Below are positions 36,301 through 47,656 of a stretch of 64,000 bases of DNA, in pieces. Numbering within the stretch: position 1 is the first letter of the stretch; the number at the start of each line of letters is the position of its first letter. The stretch lies in contig JAHEWK010000013.1 in the NCBI GenBank assembly GCA_020740775.1, forward strand, positions 1,550,001 to 1,614,000, given 5' to 3'. This DNA is from Ilyonectria destructans. Its lineage: Eukaryota > Ascomycota > Sordariomycetes > Hypocreales > Nectriaceae. The notes below the pieces were generated by a model that worked only from the letters and a program-made list of their open reading frames with translations, had not been told where the DNA came from and did not search any database. A program made the translations under genes and the position numbers.

Positions 36301-39300
36301 AATGCCTCATCAGGTACTCCGGAGCTTAGGCTTGACCTGTCGGATGAGGGGCATGGTTGGGTGGCGTACACGCATGCGGTGCAGGCGAAGGGCGAGGACG
36401 GAGGCAACCTCGCTGGAGAATGGGGACGAAGGTGGATGATCGAGGCGGATAAATGGGTCAATCAATGGGCCAGAAGTGGAAGCGACCCTGTCTCATGCTG
36501 TGTGTTGCGTTGTCTATCCGGGTAACTGCTTGTAGAATTGCCTCCTGCGTTATGCCGTGCTGTGCTGTGCTGCTGCTGTTGGTGAGCGGAGACTATCCAT
36601 CTGCATGGGAATCTGGATAAAGACCGGCACGTTGTAAGTGAAGTGGTGCTCCGTCAATCGGGATCGCCAACGAGATTCAAGACAGGCCATGGAACAGGGA
36701 GCCGACTCGGGGGATTAGGGGAGCCGGCGAGACAGACAGGCTCGGCAGGGAGGCCTGAAGTGACATATTCGTACAGGGACCGAGGAATGAAACGATCCTG
36801 GCACTGTACATGATTAGTATGGGTATAATACGAATGCCTTATGCCGTGGCTTGCCCAGATCCCAATCACAGAGGCAACCAACACGCACACGGGTGGGAAC
36901 CACGGTTGCGGACCACTGTAAGTTTGCTGCTGGAGCGCTGAGAGGCCCGCGCAGATGCCGCATCCAAGGTACTGGATCCTCCTGGGATAGGCTGTTGGGG
37001 GGCGTTGGATCAGCATTGGATCAGCAAGTGGGAGGTTGGTTGGTTCACCACGTCGGCGCCTGGAGACACTTGGTCGGCCTCATGTTGGCCGTGTTCATGC
37101 GGGCGGAAAGGAGTTGACTCTGAATATTTCCTGATAAAGGGCTTCGGACGGACGTGGGAGTGACTTCCGTGCCAATCCTTCCGCTATTACTCTTTAAGCC
37201 CGATCCCGGTGGTTCTTTGTCTAGCCGGGATGCAACTCTCCCCTGGACTCGCCTATGCCCCGTTATTAACCTGCGCGACTCGAAGCGGGCGCCAGAAACA
37301 GGGTCCTGTAATTGCTGGACCGCAGGCAACGCAATCACGTTACCTCCTGAAGGGAATTGTCCGTACGAGGCCGGGGCGGAACGAAGTGAAACAAGAAAGT
37401 GTTGAGTCTGTGGCGCCTAGGGCCTCTGCGCATTCAGCCTGGAGTCGCAGCACGAGGGTAGTTCTTTAGCAGTGCGCTACGGGCTTGGACGACGCCTCAC
37501 CTGAGGAAACAGCTGTAGATGGAGATGAGTGGCTTGTTCAGAGCAGGTAATGGCCCCAGATGCCGTCGCGAGAGTGCAAGGTGAGACTGCCGACAGATAG
37601 CGTACTCCATCCGGGAGCCCTAGCTCAAGATGATGAGATGGACCGCACAGTGCCCGTGGTCATTGTACAAAGCCACCGATCTGTATTCCACAGTGTGATG
37701 ACATCAGACACGCGCACGGTATAGTACAATAAGTCTGACGTTGTAAGCTGACCATAATCCTCCGTCCCGGTAGGTCGGTAAGAGCATGATGGAGTAGTAG
37801 AAAGACTGGACGGGGTGTCTCGAATTATTCCCTCCGAATCTGTCCGTCGCTCAATAAGGACAGACTGCCAAGTTGGCGACGAATGAGAGGTTGCATTTGA
37901 TGCATCGAGGTTGAGGACCTGGCGGCGTGGGACTGGTGGACGGGGAGCCATCTCTCCGCAGGTACAGCTGCACAAATTGCAGTGGCAGGGGCGATACGCT
38001 TGGTTCGGCCCGTCCGGTCTGGCGGTTTTCCTTGCTACTGCTGCTGTTTTGCGTCGGTTTGGGCTCCCTCGCCGGCGAACCGATCCAGTTATCTATCTGG
38101 GAGCAGGCCAAGAGCTGCGAGCGTGGGAACCAGGGACTCGACAGCAGGGTCGACACATTGGACAAAGCGATCGGGAGGGTGGATCGTCGACTTTGCTGTG
38201 CAGGTTGAGAGACGCTGGCTGCGTGGCTGGACCTGAACAATGGGCGACCGATGCAGGCGTGGTGAACAATTAGGACCCGGCTGCCCCCTCCCTAGCCTTT
38301 TTCTTGCATCACCGCATGTGCATTGCAGGAGCAGCACCAGTTGCAGGCATGCCTGAACATATCATCCGGCATACAGAGTACATACCACATAGTACATTGT
38401 CCAGCTTCTGGGGAGCAGAATCGCACCAGCTCGTCTGCCCAGAGAAGGCGCATTTCCGTGGTAGCACTCGGTACTACGTAGTATGTACGGAGGAAAGCCT
38501 TTGACAAGCATACCCATTCTCCCATCATTGTGCCATGCTAGATACGGGCCCATGGTTGAGAGAGATGAGTAGCGCGCACTGTCTCAAAAGCCCTGTGGAG
38601 GACAGTGCTAAGAAGCATCTGTAAAAACGGTACGGGAAGGGATCGATGGAAGGGACAAGGGCGATTGTGAAGACGGCAGAGGTGAGAGAAGAGAAGACAT
38701 GAATGGGAGACGGATTAGGATTAGCTCCAGGCTAGCCTCGAGGATCCCGCCAGCCGGGTCCTGCATCCCGCGCTGCTAACGCGGCGCTAGGCCACAGTCA
38801 GAAGTGCTCCAGGGCCAACCATTCCCTCCTGGGTAGAGAGCCCGATCAGTGAAATGGGGCAACTCAGATACGGTCCGCGGGACGGGGACGGGGAGGCGGG
38901 AGACGGGGGACACTTTGCGGGAAGAGACAACAAGCGAGCCCGAGGCAGACAGAAGAAGCAAGACTTCCCGCGGCAGAGATAGCGGAGTCTTGGGCGGACG
39001 CGGTCGGGGCTTGGGTCCTCTTCCGCGTCGGTCACCAGTGCCAAAGTGCGGCCACAATACCAACGCAGCCTTCTCAGCCACTACGTCAGCCGCTGACAAT
39101 CCCAATCCACTAGCTACATACATAGTACATGTTCCGTCAGCGTGATGCTTTCTTTTTCCTGTGGGGAAGCGAAGGGGAGGGGAAGGGGAGCAAAGGCAAA
39201 ATGGCAGGGGACGAGGCGGAAGTGGGTGTGCTGCACCAGGTCCATTTGGCATGGACGACATCACATTGTTTCTAGATTTTCTTTCCATCGGGCTCCTTTC

Positions 39301-41186
39301 GATCCTGAACGGACGGCAGCGGGTGCTGGCTTTTCGTACTCCGTTGTGCTCCCGTCGTGATTGCGTTGTGCGGGCGGGTGTTGGCTGGTATCACCGATGC
39401 ACCCTGGCTCGCCCGCTCTGCAACCACCGAGCGTGGGCCCCAGCTAGCGCGGGGCCGGGGAGCAAAGAGAGTGGCCTGGTGGCCTGGGCAGTGGGCAGTG
39501 GGCAGGCCGGCGATGGGCAGTGAGGGTGTCCAAGGGGGTGCTGGCGGCCAGTCGCCGGGTTCCTTGGCAGACCCGTCGCGTGCCCGGCCCCGGGAGATGC
39601 GTCGATGGATCGCTGGAAGCGACGCACCAGCGACGCACCACGACGCCGTGGCAGCGCGAGAGGAGGCGACTCTCAAGTCCGAAGCCGTGGATGGAGGGCT
39701 AGGGAGGGCTAGGGAGGGTCCAGGATGGATCCCCGGTGCACCTTGGAGGGTGGCTGAGAGACATGATAGGCTTCCACCAAACCCCAGCTGCTGGAGCCGA
39801 TGGAGTCTTTGGGACTTGGGAGGCGCTAGCAGCCAACAGGTCTTGCAACCTCCGACACCCCGGTCCATCGAAGTCCTTGTCGGCGTCTTCTCCTTCGTCC
39901 TCACAGTGCCTGCAACGTGCATCCAGCGCCCGCCGAGCCAGCAATCAATGGGATGGGCTGTGCGCGTTCCCAGCCCGGATCCCACGCTCCCCACTGCTCG
40001 GCCACCCCTGCGCCCGCCGCCTGCGTGTCGTTTCCCGGGAACGTCTTTGCCCCCTTCGCTTGGTACCGATCCCTGGGTGCTGGGTGCTGTCAGGCGCTGT
40101 CAGTGCCCTGTGAGGTACGCGATACAGAGACACGCAGGCCGCACAGGGCCGCACAGGACTACCCCGTAGCCCATCTCCCCCACCGAAAGTGCTGCCACTC
40201 CGCTGAGGCACAGGCCACTGGGCGCTGATTCTTGCCTCTCGCAGCCCTTCTCCGGGCCGGTTCGCAGGCTGGCTGCCACTGAAGCTGGTGGCTTCTGTCT
40301 CATCTCTTCTCCTCCTGTTGCCTCCATCTCCCAGCGCCCACGCTGCCCATGCACACACCCCAGTCCTCTTGTGTCTCTCCTTTGCCTGGCTGTGCGCCGA
40401 AGAAAATTATCGAGAACCCACGCCCATGGCAGACCCGCCGCGAGCAAGACATTCACGGCTCCTTGGGCACTGTCCGCGACCCCGGGGGAAGGCTCTCGGT
40501 CGCAAAGACGCCGGATTGAAACTCTCGCCATCAGCGGCAAACGCCTCTACTGTGTACACGACTCGACCGGGGAAACAAGCAGCCAACAAAGGCAGATCCC
40601 AAACTCAGGGTCGGCGAGATAGAGCCAACCTTATTAATTCTGGCCCAGCGAGCCCAGTCAGCCCAGCGATCGATCCGTCTCCCTGGCGGCGGTCTCGCAG
40701 TCTCCCGAACTCTCGGCGTGCCTGCGAACGGCCAACCCCATTCGCGCTTGGCGGCCAGCGTCACCCACACTCGCCCACGCTTGGCCGCTCTGGCTCGTCC
40801 CAGACGTACCCAAACGAACCAGACGTACCAACGTACCCAGGCGTTCGAGTCAGCTGTACCGAATCCAGGCACTCGGGCCTTTCAGCCATTTTGCCTTTCC
40901 ACCCCGAAATCCCAAACCTCGCTGCCAATCCCGTCTCCCGTTCTCCCGTCCCCATCCATCCACCCACTCGCCCACTCACCCACTGTCCGGTTTCTAGTCC
41001 CCAGGCCACGCCACGCCCCGTTCTCTCTGATCTCTGAGTCCTCTGGCTGGCTGCCCACCCTGGCCCTCGTTCGCTCCCCCCCGACGCCTGGGCCCTGCTC
41101 CTGACCTGAACCCCAGTGGCTCCCCAGCTCCCCAGCGCCCAGTCCAGCCAGTGCGCCCACTGTGTCCGGCCTTCTTGGTACCTCGT

Positions 41187-41262
41187 GGCTCCTCGTCCTC
41201 CTCTTCATCACCTCCGCCCCCGGCCACTCGCTCTTGTCCTTCCCACCCGCTCCTCCTCTTCC
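41187..41262 (+). promoter_or_regulatory. Pyrimidine-rich tract upstream of veA
   Basis: The plus strand is almost entirely C and T here, about 360 nt before the veA start codon. Such tracts often mark the core promoter or transcription start region of fungal genes. The assignment is by position and composition only. Confidence 0.4.
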
Positions 41263-41381
41263 ATATTACGGCTTCGGGTCGCGTCGAGAAACACGCTCCC
41301 TCCTTCCTTCGCCTTCTCGACTTCTCGACTTCAGTGACTTGATTAATTGAACTGTCTGGCTTGGGTGTGACGCTTCCAAGG

Positions 41382-41528
41382 GTAAGTCTGCTAGATATCA
41401 ATCGCCGAGCCCGTTCCCTTGGGTCCCATCATATTAGACTTCCCCAGTGAACTTGCCCAACTTGCCTTTGCATGCACTCTCATACAACCGTTTCTCATCG
41501 CGGATGACTGACTTCGCGCTTCTTGCAG
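41382..41528 (+). other. veA: Predicted 5'-UTR intron of veA
   Basis: GTAAGT at 41382 and CTTGCAG ending at 41528 bound a 147-nt segment with a CTGAC branch motif 20 nt before the acceptor. It lies between the pyrimidine tract and the start codon at 41621. Transcript data are needed to confirm it. Confidence 0.5.
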
Positions 41529-41620
41529 GCTTGATCCCCCGATCTATCACCACCCCTTCAAGCCTCGCCGAGCGCTCATCTCCCCGACTCAATCTTTCAT
41601 CCTCCACCTTAACCGACACC

Positions 41621-43260
41621 ATGGCGACTCCTTCCGCTATCCCGACGAACGCCCTGCGGGACACCGTTGCCCGCGTCCACCGCGTCACTCGTGGAAACCG
41701 CAGCCTCTGGTACCAGATGACCGTCCTGCAACAGCCTGAGCGAGCTCGAGCCTGTGGATCCGGAATGAAGGGTAAGCCATCATTGAGCGGCAAAGGACGC
41801 ATTCACCACGTCTGGCCTCGTCTTAGTGGCAGTCTCCCCCGTGCTAACTCGCAATAGCCAACAGCGACCGCCGACCCGTTGATCCCCCTCCCGTTGTCGA
41901 ATTGCGCATTATTGAAGGCCCCAGCGTGGAAGAGGGCAAGGATATTACTTTCGACTACAACGCCAACTTCTTCCTTTACGCCAGCCTGGAACATGCCCGC
42001 CCACTTGCCCACGGTCGTGTTCAGACACCTGCCACTAACAACCCGCCCATTCTAACTGGAGTTCCCGCCTCCGGCATGGCCTATCTCGACCGCCCAACCG
42101 AGGCTGGCTACTTCATCTTCCCCGATCTCTCTGTTCGCCACGAGGGCCGATACCGCCTGACATTCAGCCTGTTTGAGACGACCAAGGAAGAGAAGGATTT
42201 CGATTTGGAGCCTACCGATGGTGACCTGCCCCCTGGCGTGGATTGGAGGATGGAAATTAAGACGCTGCCCTTCAGCGTCTTCAGCGCCAAGAAGTTCCCC
42301 GGTCTCATGGAGAGCACCCAGCTGAGCAAGACCGTGGCCGACCAGGGCTGCCGTGTCCGAATTCGACGTGATGTCCGCATGAGGAAGCGCGATGGCAAGT
42401 CTGGAGGAGGATATGATCGCCGCGAGGAAGAGTATCCTCGCCGAAGAACCTCGACTCCGGTAGCAGAGGATCCTCACAGTCTCCGTGCCCGATCTCTAAG
42501 CAACTCCAGCGAACAGCGTGTTACATACCCAGAGCCTCAGCGCAGGCCATCGGTTGTCGAGCCATACCCGCCTCCGCCCCCGCCTCCGTCTTACGAACCG
42601 AGTTCAGCTGGATCCCGTCACCTGTCATTCGGCGACTCTTCAGGCCCCCAATATCCTGCTCCTCGTCAGTATGCGCCTCAGCCCAGCACGCCATTGCCAC
42701 CGGTGTCCGCCTCCGGCCATTACACCCCAACGAGCCAGTCGCCCTACCCCAAGCCGGAGCCGCCATCAACCTACGGATACCCCAGTCGCAGCCTTCCTCC
42801 CGCATGCCCATCACCCGCTGCGCCCATGAAGCAAGACGTTTACGATCGACGACCATCCAACGCCTACGTTCCGCCATCACCTTCGGTATACTCAACTGAC
42901 AGTCACTCTCGACGTGATTCTCTGCATTCGTACCCGCCTACTCCCGTGACAGCCCACCCGTCCCGATCTCAGGGCCACAAGCTCCCGCCCCTGAAGATCT
43001 CGTCACTCATCTCACCGCTCCCGCCAATTGAGGCACAGACGGATCCTTTCCCCGAGCCTCCTCTCATTTCCGTTGGTGGCAAGCGCAAGCACGAGTCTGT
43101 CTTCACTCAGAACACCACGGCACTCCACAACGGACAACGCCAGCTCGACCCGCATTACGGCAGTGCCCGTCGCGGAGTTACTCCTGAGCCTGACCAAGGC
43201 CTGTACTCGCGAGCAGACGGCAAGATTGGCGTGGTGACGTTCAACCAATATCAATCGTGA
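41621..43260 (+). CDS. veA: Velvet protein VeA
   Basis: Two exons, 41621-41771 and 41858-43260, give 517 aa; the 86-nt intron has a GCTAAC branch site. ATG sits in an ideal context (CGACACCATGGCG). The velvet domain covers roughly residues 25-235: [53 protein letters not shown] and [14 protein letters not shown]. The intron position, inside the velvet domain after SGMK, is usual for veA. A basic stretch ([14 protein letters not shown]) follows, then a long Pro/Ser-rich disordered region and the family's C-terminal end ([12 protein letters not shown]). VeA is the light-dependent hub joining VelB and LaeA in the nucleus, controlling sexual and asexual development and secondary metabolism. Length is near the usual 500-570 aa. 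Confidence 0.96.
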
Positions 43261-45023
43261 TGGGAGAGTGCGACTTGCATACCCAGGATTGAAGGACTTT
43301 GCTGGGTCGGTCCGATGAGGCGTTCCGGCGCTGTGTATTTCTAACCTCCTACAAAATCCGGATGGGGGTGGACGGCATAGGCGGTCTTGGTTGAGGAGTT
43401 CAGGTGCAATGGTCTTTTAGCCTGCCTTTGATGGGTACCCAAGCTATGAAGCTTGGGACGATTTATGGAACCCGATGATCGGGTCACTTCGACTGAAGTG
43501 TCTTTTCGACGATTTTGGCTGGATGGTTACTTGGAAAACGACAACGGATTACCATGACCATCAACACCAACCTACGACATGCCCTGTTGTGTCTTATTTC
43601 CTACTGTCCAACCTACTCTCCTTTTTGGAACTTTCATAGCAGTTGTTGCGATCTTCAATTCTTGGTTCATGACTATCTACCTACAATTTTGTTGGATTGC
43701 GAGCAAACACGCAAAATACGTTCATCTGTGGGGATTTACAATATTCTCAAGACCGGTTGAATGTCGTCGGATGACCCTGCCGGCGACGTCGGCAGTTGAT
43801 AGGGACAGGGAGGCGTGCTACTAGGCCAATGCCACCCGGAATGGGTTTGATGGCCGAGAAGGCCCGGAGTTTTGCTGGGTTGCTGTGTGTTTCGTGGCGA
43901 TAGTAATTGACAAGGTTTAAAATACGTGTTTGATATCGTGATGAAAATGAAGATCCCTGCCATGCATATTCCGTGGTTGTCTGTTGAGATGCAAGAGCTA
44001 CACAATCTTGTGAATGAGGAATTGGATTCGCCGTGGCTCTGCCTAGAGAATCGAGCTGCGGGCCGAAATGTGATACGGGTCATTCAGAGACATGCAGTGA
44101 GGGATAAGTCATGTTGATGCCTTCAGGGCGGAGACGGTGCACCATCGCATTCATATTGGTAATGTCACCTTCGCACTCATTGTTGTGGGCATGCCTGAGA
44201 ACCCTAAAAATGACATTTCTTAAGCTTATTTTTAGGATGATAGATAATTATCAACAGGATTGAGTTAGGTACGTATTTATGTGTGCAAAAAGCAATATGT
44301 GTGTGGTGAATGGCAATACTCTTGTACAAAGGCAGCGGGCGAGGCATGAAATAAAGGATTGATGCAAGACATATGCAATCCCGAGGCTACAAGCCAATTG
44401 AGGAGCATTGTAACCTGTAACAGTCTAAAGAGACAAACCCAGTAGCCAAAAGGAGGCATACAGGCCACAAGATGCAGGGCACCGAGGTCCTTGACTTCAA
44501 GTAAATTAATGAGATCCATTGTCGCGCATTTGCGATGCCGGTTTCCCCCTGCTCGGGTTGCAGCTGCCCCGGTACGTACCGCCTCCCCGGTCCAACCCTG
44601 GTCGGCGCCGCTGCAGGTACTGTCGGGAGCAGGAGCGAAGCGGTTGTTAGCCCGTTGCCGTTGCCCGTCGCACGTCCCGCTCCCGCACTGACTTCCCCAT
44701 TGTTAGTGCGATTCCTTCCGTTGCCGTGGTGAAGTCACGTGGCTATCACCACATCAACAAAGCACCCACCTTGACCAGTCCCTCCCTCCGGCTGACGACG
44801 CATTGCGATTGAATGTACCCAAACATGCATCACCCGTGAATACGGCCAAAAACACATTGGAAGCAGTCCAATTCCACTCTCGAGCTATCGACAAAACCCT
44901 ACCACTCGCGCCAGCGCCGAGTTGAACCTACAAACAAAGCGAGGACATACACCTCGACAACACTTACACGCCGCACCATATCAACACACACATACACGCA
45001 ATTCCTCAACCACGCACGACCAG
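43261..45023. other. Intergenic region downstream of veA
   Basis: About 1.8 kb holding the veA 3' region and the promoter of the next gene. No gene is supported. GC content falls from about 43.5 to 44.5 kb. Confidence 0.5.
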
Positions 45024-46490
45024 ATGGGTCCACCGCGCACTCGCCGCGCTATCAGCGTGAACCCGAGCCGCTTCCAGGAGGGCTCCATGAACGACCGCAC
45101 ATCGGCCGCACCTCCAGTCCACTTCCTCGACCGTGAACAGCGTGAAGCGCTAGAGCGCCCCGCTACGAGGTCGCAGCCCCGGCCGGTCAGCGACGACTGG
45201 GCCGACAAGCAAGTCAAGAAGGGACGGTTGCTGGGACAGGTTTGGGATGGTGTCCGCGGTCGCCTTGGATTGAAGAGGGAGCCCGACGAGGACAAGGGCT
45301 CGAGGAAGAGGGACAGGAGCCGCAAGGACGAGAGGGACGAGAATCGCCGGGAGAGGTCCAGAGTGAGATCTAGATCAAGGCCAAGGGGGAGGTCTACGGC
45401 GAGAGAGAGGGAGAGTGACGAAAGGGCGAAAACCGAAATGGAAGACAAGGCGAGAGAGGAGAAGCTGAAGGAGGATGTTCAGAAGGGTGAGATGCCCACC
45501 AGAGAAGAAATCCTGGCCAACTATCACCACCTCGTTGCCTCGGGTTTCTTCACCTCCCATGCCATCCAATCGACTCGCCAACCCCCTCCTGGTACTATTT
45601 CAAGCCCTGCTCAAGCTGGTGCCTCGAGTGCTCGCTTTCCGCCTCGATCTGCCACCCCTCAACCCCCTCCTACCCGAGCTCCCACGCCAGCAACACGCCC
45701 CAAATCATCATACTCCAAACCTCAATCGGCACCCAAACAACGCTCTTCTCATGAGCAACCGGAAGCTGCAACATATGACGAGCTGGTCGCCTCGGGGTTC
45801 TTCTCTCCCCCAACACCCCAATTCGCCCGTGGGCCATCGCCCTCACCTGCTGCTCCCGCTCCCGTTATTCACTCTACTCGCTCATCCCGCGACTTCCTCC
45901 AACCTCCAGCACCACGGTGGGCCTCTCGCGCAGGCTCCCCGAATCATTCTCGCACACCGTCGCCAATGCCTTCTCCCGCCTCCTCCCGAGGAACTAAGCG
46001 GGCTGCGATTGTTGCTTCGGATGACGAAGACGGCGAGGATTCTGCACAAGACCCTCCGACGCCAAAGAAGAAACTTCGGAAGTCGGCCTCCCGCGATATC
46101 CCTGCCCCCAATCTTCAAAATGTTGCCTCCCGCCGCGTCCTCGCGCCCCGCCGGAGTGTCTCAGGCCCCCATAGCTCCGGCCGCGAGTATAACAAGCTCG
46201 CCCGGCGTGTCCTTGGCCGCCTCCCGGGTGCAAACGCAAGAACTTCCGCCGAGATGCCCGAACGCCAGGAAAGGCCTGCAGCTAGACGCATCGCATCAGG
46301 CGAATCGAAGCCGCCTCTGCAAGAATCCTATTTTCCTCGAGTCCTTCGTGGCCGTAGGAGCGCTGCGGAGGGCCTGAGTGTTGCCCCGAATGCAAACCGC
46401 GGCATTCCAAGGGTCCCTAACATCCCCGAAAAGTTTGTTACTTGCGTGGATCGTGAGAACGGCGCTCCGTATCTCACTCTCCACCTATAG
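45024..46490 (+). CDS. Unrecognised basic, disordered protein with duplicated YxxLVASGFF motif
   Basis: A single exon of 488 aa; I took the ATG at 45024 because the frame upstream of it has no earlier ATG in good context. The N-terminal third has a short amphipathic segment (KKGRLLGQVWDGVRGRLGL) then a highly charged region rich in R, S, D and E resembling an RS domain. Two copies of a motif follow: YHHLVASGFF at 167-176 and YDELVASGFF at 251-260, separated by Pro/Ser-rich sequence. The C-terminal half is Pro/Ser/Arg rich, with a possible nuclear signal (PKKKLRKSASR), and ends KFVTCVDRENGAPYLTLHL. No enzyme domain is visible. Composition suggests a nuclear or RNA-associated protein, but that is inference; I do not know the family. 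Confidence 0.75.
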   Translation: MGPPRTRRAISVNPSRFQEGSMNDRTSAAPPVHFLDREQREALERPATRSQPRPVSDDWADKQVKKGRLLGQVWDGVRGRLGLKREPDEDKGSRKRDRSRKDERDENRRERSRVRSRSRPRGRSTARERESDERAKTEMEDKAREEKLKEDVQKGEMPTREEILANYHHLVASGFFTSHAIQSTRQPPPGTISSPAQAGASSARFPPRSATPQPPPTRAPTPATRPKSSYSKPQSAPKQRSSHEQPEAATYDELVASGFFSPPTPQFARGPSPSPAAPAPVIHSTRSSRDFLQPPAPRWASRAGSPNHSRTPSPMPSPASSRGTKRAAIVASDDEDGEDSAQDPPTPKKKLRKSASRDIPAPNLQNVASRRVLAPRRSVSGPHSSGREYNKLARRVLGRLPGANARTSAEMPERQERPAARRIASGESKPPLQESYFPRVLRGRRSAAEGLSVAPNANRGIPRVPNIPEKFVTCVDRENGAPYLTLHL

Positions 46491-47160
46491 CCACCTTCTA
46501 TGTCATAGGCATAGAAATGTCTTTGTGGGAACCCGCTCAAGTGGCAGGACTCAATCCTCATGGCAGTGGACGGTGGTGAGACATGGAAATGGGAAGCAAC
46601 AGGGGCGCAATTGGGACTTGGCCAGTTTTCCTTGCTTTGATGACGATGGATGACTCCTCACGCGGTTCATGACTCTTGTTTTTTATGACTTCAAAATTGT
46701 GATTTTTGATATTGGAATGTTGTTTGTTTACATGTGGAGAATATCCACGATGGCAATGCGGCATGATCCACGATGCATGATGACCTTTTTGGCGTCTCCT
46801 TCCTCCCTCTTTAGGGGGAATTTGGATTCTGGGTTTGGGGGCTTTTTGGTTTCCTTGCTCTTTTCTCTTTGGGAACTGGGACGTTTGGGATACTGGATCT
46901 GGGATCTTGGGGGCTCTGGCTACAGTTTTCGGAATTTGATCTATCGGTTGTTCGGTTTGATTTGCATTGCTCGTTTGGAATGGAGGAGGCGAGAAATGGA
47001 GGGAAGGAATATTCCTGGGCCTGACTCGTACTCGTCCTTGGTTTGCATTTTAGGGTGGACAGGAATAGATACTGTTAGTTATTCATGCACTGGTTCGTAA
47101 CATTCGCGAGGATGTCGAGAGTGAGTAGGCGTTAGATTGATCAATCATCTTGTGAAATAC

Positions 47161-47194
47161 TCAGAAGAGTATTGCTGTTCGCACACACTACAAA
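47161..47194 (+). repeat. Dispersed repeat copy (TTGCTATTCGCACAC family)
   Basis: It matches 2421-2454 at most of 34 positions, including GAGTATTGCT and TTCGCACACA. Confidence 0.6.
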
Positions 47195-47255
47195 TTTGCA
47201 CCTAGGACTCAGCTGAATCAATGTACAGCCACATACGAAGATAAAGGGTGAAATT

Positions 47256-47656
47256 TTGCTATTCGCACACGTAGACACTGTTATTTACACCATAAACACA
47301 TGTTCCGATCCTCGAGGATCATCAACAATGCAACTGATACAGCGATTTAGGGAATGTCAGTTTATAAGACTTTAGTTGACGCAACCTTTTCTGCCTTTTT
47401 TTCTTAAAAACCATACCCACCATAATCAGATGGGTCGAAACCATACATAGAGTAGTTGCAAACAAGAGGCAGACAAGCCCAGCGCTAGTTCTTTGTATTT
47501 AGTCCTCCTTACTTTATTTTTGTTTTGGGTATGAGGTTAGATTTCATAATAAAGATAGACCTTTAGCCTAAGAATGTACCTTTCGACTATGCGTGCTAGG
47601 TACACTGGTTTATTAGAGGCTTAGGCGAATCGGCTCTTGCTTGTGTCCGAATAGCA
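47256..47656. mobile_element. Possible small element with inverted TTGCTATTCGCACAC ends
   Basis: TGCTATTCGCACAC at 47257-47270 faces its reverse complement, with one mismatch, at 47643-47656, so the pair bounds about 400 bp of AT-rich DNA without a reading frame. This is the shape of a miniature inverted-repeat element. No clear target-site duplication is visible, and the ends are only 14 nt, so it is tentative. Confidence 0.3.

Larger units (their letters stand above)
32922..41620. other. Long gene-poor region and veA leader
   Basis: Nearly 8.7 kb between the opsin-like gene and the veA start codon. I found no gene I can support. Notable content: an AT-rich patch with an inverted repeat at 33343-33367, palindromic TACTACGTAGTA at 38472-38483, and, from about 39.9 kb on, C/T-rich sequence ending in dense pyrimidine tracts (41187-41262). 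Frames of 170-270 codons at 38776-39288, 39357-40169 and 40288-41037 are of low complexity (S, P, R, T rich), with no domain. A long regulatory leader for veA or non-coding RNA genes would fit, but neither is shown. Confidence 0.45.

Noticed and set aside
38768..38784. tRNA-like anticodon arm on the minus strand: 5-bp stem CCGCG/CGCGG with loop TTAGCAG (anticodon AGC, Ala)
   Set aside because: No TTCRA-type T loop, no D-arm consensus and no matching acceptor stem flank it, so it is not a tRNA gene; a decayed tRNA fragment cannot be excluded.
39272..40169. Overlapping 240- and 270-codon frames on opposite strands
   Set aside because: Both are low in complexity, mirror each other, and lack recognisable motifs. 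GC-rich sequence explains the lack of stops.
40288..41037. 249-codon plus-strand frame upstream of veA
   Set aside because: Starts with GTG rather than ATG, is rich in S, P, R and T, and has no domain. It looks like C-rich leader DNA with few stops by composition.
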